The position numbers were made by a program, and so were the translations under genes. The notes below the pieces were generated by a model. That model was not told the DNA's origin and did not search any database. It saw only the letters and a program-made list of their open reading frames with translations. This document shows, piece after piece, positions 16,620 to 24,137 of a stretch of 35,117 nucleotides of DNA (position 1 is its first letter; each line of letters begins with the position of its first letter). The stretch comes from an uncultured Eisenbergiella sp. GTDB lineage: Bacteria > Bacillota > Clostridia > Lachnospirales > Lachnospiraceae. The DNA is taken from assembly GCA_947598825.1 (NCBI GenBank), contig CANQFM010000032.1, forward strand, positions 1 to 35,117. Reading direction: 5' to 3'.

Positions 16620-18146
16620 ATGAACATATTGGTCCTTAATATGGGCATGAAGAGTATAAGGAGCATAATATTTGATGAAAATGGGAAGAAACTGTCCAGT
16701 GCGTCCAGAACCCTTACCTCTGCCATCGATGATATCCGTGTGGAGCAGTACCCAGGTGAGTGGTGGGATAAAGCCATAGAGGTAATGCGTTCATCTTTCC
16801 AGGATGCGAAAATCCGATCCGTGGATTATATCACGGCTACTACGTCAGCTTCTTGCCTGGTGTGTATGGATGAGGAAGGCAATCCTCTCGGGAACGCCAT
16901 TATGGTTTCTGACAAGAGGGCAATGGAAGAAGCCAGTGAAATAAGGGGCAGTGTTTTTACAGAAGATATAGAAAAGGATACAGGACTCCCTGTATCTGTC
17001 AGTTTAATGCTGCCCAAAATTCTGTGGGTGAAAAGACATGAGTGGGATGTGTTTAAAAAAACACGGTTTTTTTTATCCCCCAACGACTATCTCCTTTACC
17101 ACCTCAGCGGGACCGTTGCCACAGATGAATTAAATGCGGTTAAGTTCCACTATTCCTTCAGTACTTCGTCCTATCCCTCCAGGCTTCTTGAAGAACTTGG
17201 AATTCCGGAGGATAAACTGCCACCGGTTATGAAAACGGGGGAGTGTATGGGAACGATCATGCCAGATGTGGCAGGACAGATCGGATGTAATAATACGGCA
17301 AGGATCGTTGTTACCTCTTATGATGCCATTTGTTCCTTTATTGGCAGCGGTGTATCTGGCGAAGGGGAGGCAAGCGATGTAAGCGGAACGGTAACGGTTT
17401 TCCGCATGCTTAGTAAAAAAAATGAACTTCTTCCGAGTGACCGTATCTATTCGATACCGTTCTATCAGGGAGGTTTTAACATTATCGGGGGGTCCAATAA
17501 TCTTGGCGGAGGTTTGATCGAATGGGTTAAGCAATGTTACTACTCAAAAGAGGAATATCCGTATGAAGTAATGGAGAAAGAAGCTGAGGAGTCCGATATC
17601 GGCGCGAGGGGCATTGTTTTCCTGCCATATCTTCTTGGCGAACGAGCCCCCATTTGGAACGATAACGCGAGGGGCACATTCTTTGGCCTTGAGAGGATGC
17701 ATACGAGAAAGGACATGACAAGGGCGGTTTTTGAGGCTGCTGCGTTTATAGACCGTACAATGATGGAGGCGATAGGGGAAACTACTGCAGACGTAACTTC
17801 CGTTCGCCTTTCGGGAGGACTTGCAAGGGTTAACCTGATATCCCAGATCAAGGCAGATGTTACTGGGAAGGAAGTGATCGTCTTGTCGGAATTTGAAACC
17901 ACCGCGTCTGGTGCGGTGATGATGGTATTAAATGGCCAGGAAGGGATGGCATTTTCAGACCTTTCGAAGAAGTTCTCAAAAAGCAGAATGACGATCCATC
18001 CGGATATGGATAACCATGAGAAATATAATATCGTGTATCAGTTGTTTAAAGAGACGTATAAATCATTAATTCCAATGTTTGACAGGCGGATAGAACTCCT
18101 GGAGGCGGTCAGAAGTTTCAGGGAGACGCAGATTGAGAATTTGTAA
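16620..18146 (+). CDS. FGGY-family carbohydrate kinase
   Basis: The 508-aa length matches xylulokinase/glycerol kinase family members. Recognisable parts are the N-terminal ATPase strand pair (ILVLNMG, SIIFDENG), the catalytic-Asp segment TSYDAICSFIGSGV, FLPYLLGERAPIWN typical of xylulokinase-like FGGY enzymes, and VRLSGGLARVNLISQIKAD with the adenine-side glycines. The first phosphate loop, usually DxGTTS, reads NMGMKS at residues 7-12, an unusual change. The expected substrate is a ketose or polyol. In context it may phosphorylate the product of the aldolase or dehydrogenase. It lies 44 nt after the aldolase with GGAGG at 16605-16609, and 13 nt before the next gene. Confidence 0.87.
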   Translation: MNILVLNMGMKSIRSIIFDENGKKLSSASRTLTSAIDDIRVEQYPGEWWDKAIEVMRSSFQDAKIRSVDYITATTSASCLVCMDEEGNPLGNAIMVSDKRAMEEASEIRGSVFTEDIEKDTGLPVSVSLMLPKILWVKRHEWDVFKKTRFFLSPNDYLLYHLSGTVATDELNAVKFHYSFSTSSYPSRLLEELGIPEDKLPPVMKTGECMGTIMPDVAGQIGCNNTARIVVTSYDAICSFIGSGVSGEGEASDVSGTVTVFRMLSKKNELLPSDRIYSIPFYQGGFNIIGGSNNLGGGLIEWVKQCYYSKEEYPYEVMEKEAEESDIGARGIVFLPYLLGERAPIWNDNARGTFFGLERMHTRKDMTRAVFEAAAFIDRTMMEAIGETTADVTSVRLSGGLARVNLISQIKADVTGKEVIVLSEFETTASGAVMMVLNGQEGMAFSDLSKKFSKSRMTIHPDMDNHEKYNIVYQLFKETYKSLIPMFDRRIELLEAVRSFRETQIENL

Positions 18147-18159
18147 GGGAGAAACGGAT

Positions 18160-19272
18160 ATGAAATCATATCAGCTTTCGATGAATACAAGGACATATTT
18201 TGGCAACAGATGTGTTGAGGAAGCGGTTAAGAAAGAGAAAAATGTTATTGGTTCCAGAACCCTTTTAATAACTACGGGCAGTGTATTAAACGATTTAGGG
18301 TTTGTGGAGGAGTTGGCTGCATGGCTTGATGCAGAAGTATTTTTCTATAATAAGGTAACGGCAAATCCTGATGTTGCGGAAATCAGGGGGGCAATAAAGA
18401 TCGGCAAGGAGAATCATGTTGATTCTGTGATTGGTTTCGGTGGCGGCAGTGCCATAGATGCTGCCAAGGCAGCAGCAATTGGCATCGTTTCTGATATTGA
18501 TATTGAAGAATACCTGCTTAAGGGGCTTACACCTCCTGTTGATACCCTGCCCATCATAGCTGTTCCAACTACGGCAGGAACAGGGGCAGAACTCAGCAAA
18601 GGGGCCATCATATCAAGCCGGGAGAAAAAGATAAAATCCGGTATCCGGGGAGAGAAAGTGGCGCCGACAGTTGCAATAGTGGATCCAACTTATACGTTCA
18701 AGCTTCCTTTGACGGTGACTCTGGAAACTGGTTTTGATGTATTCGCACATGCAGCGGAGAGTTATTGTGCTGTCAAAGCCGATCCGTTTTCCGAAATGCT
18801 TTCTGAGAAATCAATAAAAATTGTCGGAGGGGCATTGCCAAGGCTCGCTAAAAATCTTGATGACCATGAGGCGCGGGAGATGATGAGCTTTGCAAGTCAT
18901 ATTATGGGCTACAATGTGAAAAACATTGGAAACTGCCTGCCGCATCGCTTACAGTATCCAATCGGCGTTGTCACTGAGACAAGCCATGGCGCTGGTCTGA
19001 TCGCACTTTATCCCACATGGATGAAGTACGAAAGCGCAGTGAATCCGACGAGAGTAAAACAGACATTGGACTGGCTCGGATGTGAAGAAGGGAAACCAGA
19101 GGAACGCATTAGAAAATGGCTGGATAGAATGAACCTTGTCCGGACTATTACAGATCTAGGAAATGAGATGAGTGCTGAAAAACTTGCGGATATGGTCAGC
19201 GGCAACCTAAAAAACGATAAATTGGCCGATATAGACAATATTATCGTAACTCTTTATAAGGAGTCCATGTAG
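18160..19272 (+). CDS. Iron-dependent alcohol dehydrogenase family protein
   Basis: This 370-aa group III metal-dependent alcohol dehydrogenase has the nucleotide-binding GFGGGSAIDAAK at 92-103 and VPTTAGTGAELSKGA at 135-149. The four metal ligands D183, H187 (GFDVFAHAAESY), H252 (CLPHRLQYPIG) and H266 (SHGAGL) are all present, so it should be active. It reduces an aldehyde or ketone to an alcohol with NAD(P)H. Relatives include phosphonoacetaldehyde reductases and glycerol-1-phosphate dehydrogenase, but no PEP mutase is nearby, so a phosphonate route is not supported here. ATG 18160 has AAGGGAGAAA just upstream; the frame also opens at 18133 inside the kinase gene. Confidence 0.88.
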   Translation: MKSYQLSMNTRTYFGNRCVEEAVKKEKNVIGSRTLLITTGSVLNDLGFVEELAAWLDAEVFFYNKVTANPDVAEIRGAIKIGKENHVDSVIGFGGGSAIDAAKAAAIGIVSDIDIEEYLLKGLTPPVDTLPIIAVPTTAGTGAELSKGAIISSREKKIKSGIRGEKVAPTVAIVDPTYTFKLPLTVTLETGFDVFAHAAESYCAVKADPFSEMLSEKSIKIVGGALPRLAKNLDDHEAREMMSFASHIMGYNVKNIGNCLPHRLQYPIGVVTETSHGAGLIALYPTWMKYESAVNPTRVKQTLDWLGCEEGKPEERIRKWLDRMNLVRTITDLGNEMSAEKLADMVSGNLKNDKLADIDNIIVTLYKESM

Positions 19273-19291
19273 GACATGGGAGGACGTTATT

Positions 19292-20014
19292 ATGCAGGCA
19301 ATTATTATGGCAGCAGGTAAGGGCAGCAGGCTTGGAAGTTTAACAGAGAATCTTCCAAAGAGTTTATTAAAGATCAAAGGAAAGCGTCTCCTTGATATCA
19401 ATCTTGCTATGCTTCATAGATATGGTATTTGGGATATCACTATTGTAACGGGGTTTCAGGATGAAAAGTTTATTGAAGCGACCAAGGGTATCCCCGGCAT
19501 CACGTTGATTTACAATCCATTCTATGAATTCACTAACGTGATTGGTTCTTTTTACATGGGAATGAAGCAGTTGCATGACAGCTTTATCTATCTCCATGCT
19601 GATACCATATGCGATACCAGTATTTTTGAAGAACTGCTGAGGGCGGATGGTGATATCGTGCTTCCGGTTGATACTAAACCCTGTGATGATGAAGCGATGA
19701 AGGTAAGGCTGGAAGAGGGAAGAATAGCGGAGATCACAAAACATATGCCGACAGAGGCAGCAGCCGGTGAGTTTATTGGTATTGCAAAAATAAAAAAGGA
19801 TGTCATTGATGATCTCAATGCGAGTACAATAGATGTTCTTCGGGATAAGATTTTCACATCCTATTTTGAGGGTGCCCTTCAAAGGGTACTTGATATGAAG
19901 AAGTACGATGCATGCATGATTGAGACGAAAGGCCGCTTCTGGGGCGAAGTTGACTTCTTAGAAGATTATCAGAGAGCGGAGGAGAACATTAGCAAAGAAC
20001 TGGTGGATTTTTGA
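19292..20014 (+). CDS. LicC/PntC-like sugar- or polyol-phosphate nucleotidyltransferase
   Basis: This 240-aa single-domain nucleotidyltransferase has MAAGKGSRLGSLTENLPKSL at residues 6-25, with the signature Arg and Lys, YLHADTICD as the metal-binding Asp segment, and RFWGEVDFLEDY near the C-terminus (second metal Asp). The compact size and VDFLEDYQRA ending resemble CTP-dependent phosphocholine or aminoethylphosphonate cytidylyltransferases. It likely turns the kinase product into a CDP-activated donor for LicD (inference from context). It lies 19 nt after the dehydrogenase, preceded by GGGAGGA at 19278-19284. Confidence 0.87.
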   Translation: MQAIIMAAGKGSRLGSLTENLPKSLLKIKGKRLLDINLAMLHRYGIWDITIVTGFQDEKFIEATKGIPGITLIYNPFYEFTNVIGSFYMGMKQLHDSFIYLHADTICDTSIFEELLRADGDIVLPVDTKPCDDEAMKVRLEEGRIAEITKHMPTEAAAGEFIGIAKIKKDVIDDLNASTIDVLRDKIFTSYFEGALQRVLDMKKYDACMIETKGRFWGEVDFLEDYQRAEENISKELVDF

Positions 20015-20060
20015 TTTTGTTAAATCTATATAATATCGTCTGCCTACGAAAGGGACAGCT

Positions 20061-20539
20061 ATGGGAAGGAATTTAATTGAGAGATGTCAAGGAACAGCAG
20101 GTGTTAAATTTTCCAATTATTGTATGACTATATATTGATACTTACGAAATATATGTGTTATATGTTAAACAAATATAGTTGTTTTTTAGGCTTCAAGTAT
20201 GTAAAAAAGATAGCAACAAATACCTATATTCGTTTTATGCTGTCTTATTTACCAAAATCATTGATTCCAGGAGTAAACTATCTATTCTTTATGGTTGACG
20301 GGGGCAAAGGAAATAAACCGGATCTCGTCAAATGCTTTTTGGCTCTTTTCAAAAAATATCGACAAATTTTTGCTTATTGTTTGAAAAACATCTGTCAATA
20401 CTATCCTAAGAGAAAAGCCCGCGATGAAGAAGCCAGAGCTGCATATCGCCGCGAGCTGGAACGCAGTGGGATCAGAGGCGTGTATATGATAAATCTGATT
20501 CGAGGGGAGGTCGATCCTGATGACCCACGCATACAGTGA
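20061..20539 (+). pseudogene. Decayed or chimeric gene of unknown function
   Basis: A ribosome site AAAGGGA at 20049-20055 precedes ATG 20061, but that frame stops after 25 codons. A different frame is open from TTG 20120 to a stop at 20537-20539 (139 aa) and has no ribosome site. A frameshift near 20120-20138 would join them. The first 90 residues of the longer frame are AT-rich and hydrophobic/basic (SYLPKSLIPGVNYLFFMVDG). The last 43 residues are GC-richer, charged and end in RGEVDPDDPRIQ. The tail overlaps the following DUF3791-like/XRE gene by 20 nt, as in linked small-gene operons where a DUF3990 protein often precedes. The tail may be a DUF3990-type remnant fused to foreign sequence; this is uncertain. 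Confidence 0.4.
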
Positions 20540-21188
20540 AGATTATTTATCTGATGCAATGAAAAATCTGGGCGAGGCAGTCGATTATGCAGTAAACCTC
20601 TGTCAGATCAAAATGGATGATTTCTTTGCACTTTTCATCTCAAGTGGCATAGCCGACCAGTTTGGCCGAGGTGTGCCGAAAATAGTTGCGGGATTATCCG
20701 GCACCGAACTGGTTTTGGAGGTGTTTCGGCAATCCGGCGTGCAGAGGGCCTTTCCGGGACCGCAGGACGACTATGATCTCTCTTCCGCTTATTGGTGCGG
20801 ATGGATCATTGCATATTATCAATGGTATTCTGGAATCCCCTTCAGAGATATCTTTCAGAGTGTATCGGCAGAGGCTCTTGAGCGCCTGTATCCGACGCTG
20901 CATGAGACGTCCGAAGAAAAATGCGTGGATACCCTGAACCGAATGATATTACGCGTTCGAGGAGACAGCAAGCTCAAAGTACAACGTATTGCCCGCAATT
21001 TTACCCAAAAGGAACTTGCTGACCGAACCGGGATCAGCGTGAGAACCATTCAGCATTACGAACAGCGCTCAAAGGATTTGAACAAAGCCTCCGGCGCAAC
21101 CTTATCTGTTCTTGCCCAAACGCTTGGATGCAGGATGGAAGATCTCCTGGAAATCGCTGTGAATGAGCCGGAGAACGGGGACGAATGA
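20520..21188 (+). CDS. DUF3791-like protein with C-terminal XRE helix-turn-helix
   Basis: The protein has 222 aa. The N-terminal half (DAMKNLGEAVDYAVNLCQI, LFISSGIADQFGRGVPKIVA) and middle (AYWCGWIIAYYQWYSG, LYPTLHETSEEKCVD) match a recurrent Lachnospiraceae protein often found beside DUF3990/DUF3791 small genes. Residues about 159-206 form an XRE/Cro-type helix-turn-helix (TQKELADRTGISVRTIQHYE). It probably represses its own operon or acts as the antitoxin-like partner of an upstream gene, which here is decayed. It overlaps the upstream frame by 20 nt. The start ATG 20520 lies in TGATG after GAGGGGAGG at 20503-20511. Confidence 0.75.
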   Translation: MTHAYSEDYLSDAMKNLGEAVDYAVNLCQIKMDDFFALFISSGIADQFGRGVPKIVAGLSGTELVLEVFRQSGVQRAFPGPQDDYDLSSAYWCGWIIAYYQWYSGIPFRDIFQSVSAEALERLYPTLHETSEEKCVDTLNRMILRVRGDSKLKVQRIARNFTQKELADRTGISVRTIQHYEQRSKDLNKASGATLSVLAQTLGCRMEDLLEIAVNEPENGDE

Positions 21189-21226
21189 TCAGTTAGTGCA
21201 TCCTGCGGTTTGGAAAACACTATCAG

Positions 21227-21274
21227 AACATCCGGGGCAAAAAGTGAAACAAACATCCAGGTCAAAAAGTGAAA
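21227..21274 (+). repeat. Two 23-nt imperfect direct repeats (25-nt period)
   Basis: Copies at 21227-21249 and 21252-21274 agree at 21 of 23 positions and share the core CAAAAAGTGAAA. They lie between the XRE gene and the tRNA promoter. Multiple short direct repeats of this size are a feature of IS21-family ends, so this could be an IS terminal remnant. An operator for the upstream regulator is the other simple explanation. No transposase gene is present in the window. Confidence 0.5.
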
Positions 21275-21281
21275 TTCCCCC

Positions 21282-21310
21282 TTGCGAAAAGCATTTGGGT
21301 ATGTTAGAAT
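21282..21310 (+). promoter_or_regulatory. Sigma-A promoter of the tRNA operon
   Basis: TTGCGA (21282-21287) and TAGAAT (21305-21310) are separated by 17 nt, with an extended -10 TGT at 21302-21304. Transcription would start near 21317, about 40 nt before tRNA-Glu. Confidence 0.8.
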
Positions 21311-21356
21311 AAATTGCGCTCGGGCGGGAGAATGGGTTGCCTGGGCGGTCTGTTCC

Positions 21357-21428
21357 GGCTCCGTGGTCAAGCGGTTAAGACATCGCCCTTTCACGGCGGT
21401 AACACGGGTTCGATTCCCGTCGGAGTCA
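21357..21428 (+). tRNA. tRNA-Glu (anticodon TTC)
   Basis: It folds as a full cloverleaf. Acceptor GGCTCCG pairs with CGGAGTC (one G-U), the anticodon loop is CTTTCAC, and the T arm is ACGGG-TTCGATT-CCCGT. Discriminator A is at 21428 and CCA is not encoded. First of four tRNAs. Confidence 0.95.
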
Positions 21429-21483
21429 TTTCACGGCAGGCTTTGCCGTGCGCCAGTTGGCAGCAGGTACCCGCAAGGGTTGC

Positions 21484-21557
21484 GGACCTTTAGCTCAGTT
21501 GGTTAGAGCAACCGGCTCATAACCGGTCGGTCCTGGGTTCGAGTCCCCGAAGGTCCA
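21484..21557 (+). tRNA. tRNA with CAT anticodon (Met, or Ile2 if lysidine-modified)
   Basis: Acceptor GGACCTT pairs with AAGGTCC. The D arm is AGCTCAGTTGGTTAGAGC, the anticodon arm CCGG-CTCATAA-CCGG and the T arm CTGGG-TTCGAGT-CCCCG. Elongator Met and Ile2 cannot be separated by anticodon alone. No encoded CCA. Confidence 0.93.
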
Positions 21558-21569
21558 TTTTGCAGTTCT

Positions 21570-21643
21570 GGCCCAGTGGCTCAGTTGGTTAGAGCGCCGC
21601 CCTGTCACGGCGGAGGTCACGGGTTCGAGTCCCGTCTGGGTCG
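21570..21643 (+). tRNA. tRNA-Asp (anticodon GTC)
   Basis: Acceptor GGCCCAG pairs with CTGGGTC (one G-U). The anticodon loop is CTGTCAC with stem CCGCC/GGCGG, the T arm is ACGGG-TTCGAGT-CCCGT, and the discriminator is G. Twelve nt separate it from the preceding tRNA. Confidence 0.95.
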
Positions 21644-21698
21644 TTTCCGAAAGCCGTCAGGCTGTTTGGAAGGGAAAACAACATATTTTATTGAATGC

Positions 21699-21782
21699 GC
21701 TGGTGTGGCGGAATAGGCAGACGCAAGGGACTTAAAATCCCTCGGTGGCAACACCGTGCCGGTTCAAGTCCGGCCACCAGCA
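21699..21782 (+). tRNA. tRNA-Leu (anticodon TAA)
   Basis: This is a class II tRNA of 84 nt. Acceptor GCTGGTG pairs with CACCAGC, the anticodon arm is AGGGA-CTTAAAA-TCCCT, and the long variable arm is CGGTGGCAACACCG. The T arm is GCCGG-TTCAAGT-CCGGC. It is followed by the terminator at 21797. Confidence 0.95.
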
Positions 21783-21796
21783 GTATCGGCCGGATG

Positions 21797-21848
21797 AAAG
21801 GATTCTTTGAGCGGATTGTTGCAGAGGATCCTTTTTCTTTATTTTTTT
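21797..21848 (+). terminator. Rho-independent terminator after the tRNA operon
   Basis: AAAGGATTC (21797-21805) pairs with GGATCCTTT (21826-21834) in a 9-bp stem with a 20-nt loop, followed by a T-rich run to 21848. It argues against starting the next gene at ATG 21794. Confidence 0.7.
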
Positions 21849-21862
21849 GTTGGGAAGGGACG

Positions 21863-22843
21863 ATGACGGAAAAAGAAGCGTATGCGGTCCTTGGGCTTAC
21901 CTTTGGAGCAAAAAAAGAGATCGTCAAAAAGAAGTACCGCCAACTGATGCTGTTGGTGCATCCGGATGTGGACGAGGCTTCCCGGGGCGAGTACGGCCAT
22001 ACGGTGCAGGAGATCAACGCCGCCTATGAGATCCTCATGAAAGGAAGCGCCTCCGGAGCGGAGAGGGAAGGGCGTCAGGAGCAGAACCGTGGGACGGACG
22101 GCAATTTTACGGGGGAAAAAGAATCGCCCTGGAATGCGCCCGTCAATGAGAATGCATACGCGATGAGGGAAATCCTGCATTATGTGGAAGATTATGACGG
22201 AAAAATTTTAGGAGACTTCTGCATCGCCAGGGGAAAGTACCTCTGGCAGCCGGAAGAGGATTTTCCCCTGTTTTTAAAAAGTATTTATCGGTGTGGGAAA
22301 GAACTGTTGGATGAGATTGACGACGCCCTGCAAAGAGGCGGGACGCTGGAGGGAAGGCAGGAGATCCAGGCGGAGCTTACCTACCTGCTGGCGCAGCAGT
22401 TCATCGACGTCACAGGGCTTCTGGGAGAGCTGGGGAAGGAACTGGAGCCGGATCAGGAAGGGAACCGGATCTTTTTTCTGCCTGCCATGCTGGAGCTGTC
22501 CGGGAAAGACCACGGGCTGCGGGAAGCAGATCCGCTTTTGCCCGCCGGGGTCCGCCGTCACAGGTTGTACCTGAAAAACCAGGACGGACAGGAGCTGGGC
22601 TATCTTTCCTTTCGGGACGACCGGCTGTATTATGCGGTGATCCCCCTTTTTGAGCAGCGCAGGGCACAGGTCAGGATCCGGGCTGGTGCGAAACGGCCGC
22701 AAAAGGGCAGGAAGGCCAGGTCAGAGTGCCGGAATTTAAAGCTGTGGCTGCGGCTGTGCGAAAAGGACGCGGGAGGGCTTCCGGAAAATCTGAACCTGCA
22801 GATCGAACGGCTTTTGGCCCGGTATCGGGGAGTTGAAAAGTAG
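21863..22843 (+). CDS. J-domain (DnaJ-like) protein
   Basis: This 326-aa protein starts with a J domain: EAYAVLGLTFGAKKEIVKKKYR, the HPD motif at 33-35 (LLVHPDVDEASRG) and INAAYEIL. J domains stimulate the ATPase of DnaK. There is no Gly/Phe region, zinc-binding CxxCxGxG repeats or DnaJ C-terminal domain, so it is a class III J protein with a private partner. The remainder (about residues 80-326) is an alpha-helical region and a small domain (HRLYLKNQDGQELGYLSFRDDRLYYAVIPLFEQ) that I do not recognise. AAGGGA at 21855-21860 precedes ATG 21863. The frame is open upstream through tRNA-Leu, but that part is not coding. Confidence 0.82.
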   Translation: MTEKEAYAVLGLTFGAKKEIVKKKYRQLMLLVHPDVDEASRGEYGHTVQEINAAYEILMKGSASGAEREGRQEQNRGTDGNFTGEKESPWNAPVNENAYAMREILHYVEDYDGKILGDFCIARGKYLWQPEEDFPLFLKSIYRCGKELLDEIDDALQRGGTLEGRQEIQAELTYLLAQQFIDVTGLLGELGKELEPDQEGNRIFFLPAMLELSGKDHGLREADPLLPAGVRRHRLYLKNQDGQELGYLSFRDDRLYYAVIPLFEQRRAQVRIRAGAKRPQKGRKARSECRNLKLWLRLCEKDAGGLPENLNLQIERLLARYRGVEK

Positions 22844-22918
22844 CAATGTATTTTTTGGCGTATTCGGCGATGTTTTTTGTTCTGCCGGCTTCTCTTTTTG
22901 AATATATTTTAGAATCTC

Positions 22919-22947
22919 TTGAATTATTCGGAAAGATGAGGTATGCT
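22919..22947 (+). promoter_or_regulatory. Candidate promoter for the ATPase gene
   Basis: TTGAAT (22919-22924) and TATGCT (22942-22947) are separated by 17 nt. The predicted start point near 22954 would exclude ATG 22953 as a normal start and fits ATG 23004. Confidence 0.45.
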
Positions 22948-23003
22948 ATGAGATGGAATATTATTTCGTAAAAAACGAAGAAATACGCATAGGAGAAAAA
23001 ACG

Positions 23004-24116
23004 ATGATCCTCATGGATATCAGGGCGGACAATCTGTATTCGTTCAAAAATTTTCATTTGAACATGTCTTATCCCAAAAAGATCGTGGATTCTTCCGTGG
23101 AGGAAGAGCATTTGCAGGGGTATCCCAATTTCCGGTATAAAAAAGTAAATATCATTATGGGAGGAAACGCAACGGGTAAAACTTCGCTTGGGAAAATGAT
23201 GATGCTTTTTGCTAATTATTTAAGAGACGGAAGTTTTAACCGTTTCCTTTCGGTGATCGATGAGAAAGGATTGGCGGCCAGGCTTACGATAGATTTTGTG
23301 GCGGATCCCATCGCGTTGTATCGTTTTGAGATTGTCATTCCCGCTTTTTTCGTGGATGAACCGGAAGGAAAACGGATAGAGAGCCGGATCCGTTACACGA
23401 AGATCGGGTTAAGGGATAACTATGAGACCTGCGCGGAGCGTCTTGACCTGCAGGAGTGTCCGGTTATCGACTGTCAGGAGATCGATGCGTTAGGCTGGTA
23501 TTTTTCCTATCCGCAGGATGCGTGGAAAAATAAAACGTATTATTCCCTGGAGGGCGATGACAGATATCTGCATATCCTGGAACGAATTTTAAAATCGTTG
23601 GATCCTTCGATCCGGGAAGTGATCCGGCTGCCGGAGCTGGATAATACATATGCGATCAAGCTGAAAAATCATTCTGTCGTGATCAAGGATGGGAAAATCA
23701 ACGATACGGATATTCTCTCCAGCGGCACAAAAGCGGGACTGGACATATCTTATATTATGGCATCCCTGGTATGCGGCCTGCACATGCTGTATTATTGCGA
23801 TGAACTGTTTTCGTATGTGAACAGTGATGTTGAAAAAGCGTGTCTTTCCATTATGATCGATAAGCTGACTGAGAAAAGGGAGAATAAGCAGCTTTTTTTC
23901 ACGACGCATAATACGGAGATCCTGGACATGCAGTTACCCAAACATGCATTTACTTTCCTGAGGAAAACCGTGGAAGATGAAAGAGAGCCGATCAAGTGTA
24001 TTTGCGCTGCGGAATATCTAAAACGGAACACGGACTCTCTGAAACATGCGGTGGAAAACGACCTGTTTGCCATATCGCCGCGATTGGACATGCTGTATGA
24101 GATTGCTGCGTTTTGA
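23004..24116 (+). CDS. OLD/AAA15-like ABC-type ATPase
   Basis: The protein has 370 aa. Features in order are an N-terminal DNA-repair-like strand start (MDIRADNLYSFKNFHLNM), Walker A GGNATGKTS at 53-61, an ABC-signature-like LSSGTKAGLDIS, Walker B-like MLYYCDELFS and an H-loop FFTTHNTEILD. This domain plan is that of the SMC-like ATPases found in OLD, RloC and PARIS-type phage-defence or repair modules, usually paired with a TOPRIM nuclease. Here only a 56-aa stub follows. ATG 23004 has AGGAG at 22991-22995; the frame opens at 22953, but that start would be at the transcript's very end. Function as part of a defence module is inference. Confidence 0.8.
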   Translation: MILMDIRADNLYSFKNFHLNMSYPKKIVDSSVEEEHLQGYPNFRYKKVNIIMGGNATGKTSLGKMMMLFANYLRDGSFNRFLSVIDEKGLAARLTIDFVADPIALYRFEIVIPAFFVDEPEGKRIESRIRYTKIGLRDNYETCAERLDLQECPVIDCQEIDALGWYFSYPQDAWKNKTYYSLEGDDRYLHILERILKSLDPSIREVIRLPELDNTYAIKLKNHSVVIKDGKINDTDILSSGTKAGLDISYIMASLVCGLHMLYYCDELFSYVNSDVEKACLSIMIDKLTEKRENKQLFFTTHNTEILDMQLPKHAFTFLRKTVEDEREPIKCICAAEYLKRNTDSLKHAVENDLFAISPRLDMLYEIAAF

Positions 24117-24137
24117 TCTGGGGGTTGACCGGTACTT

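Noticed and set aside
18133-20014. A phosphonate pathway, suggested by the iron-dependent dehydrogenase and PntC-like nucleotidyltransferase
   Set aside because: No PEP mutase, phosphonopyruvate decarboxylase or aminoethylphosphonate transaminase is in the window, and an aldolase and FGGY kinase occupy the expected places.
21357-21782. tRNA genes as an attachment site for an integrated element
   Set aside because: No integrase gene and no second copy of a tRNA 3' end was found in the window. The resemblance of the Glu and Asp T arms is ordinary tRNA similarity.
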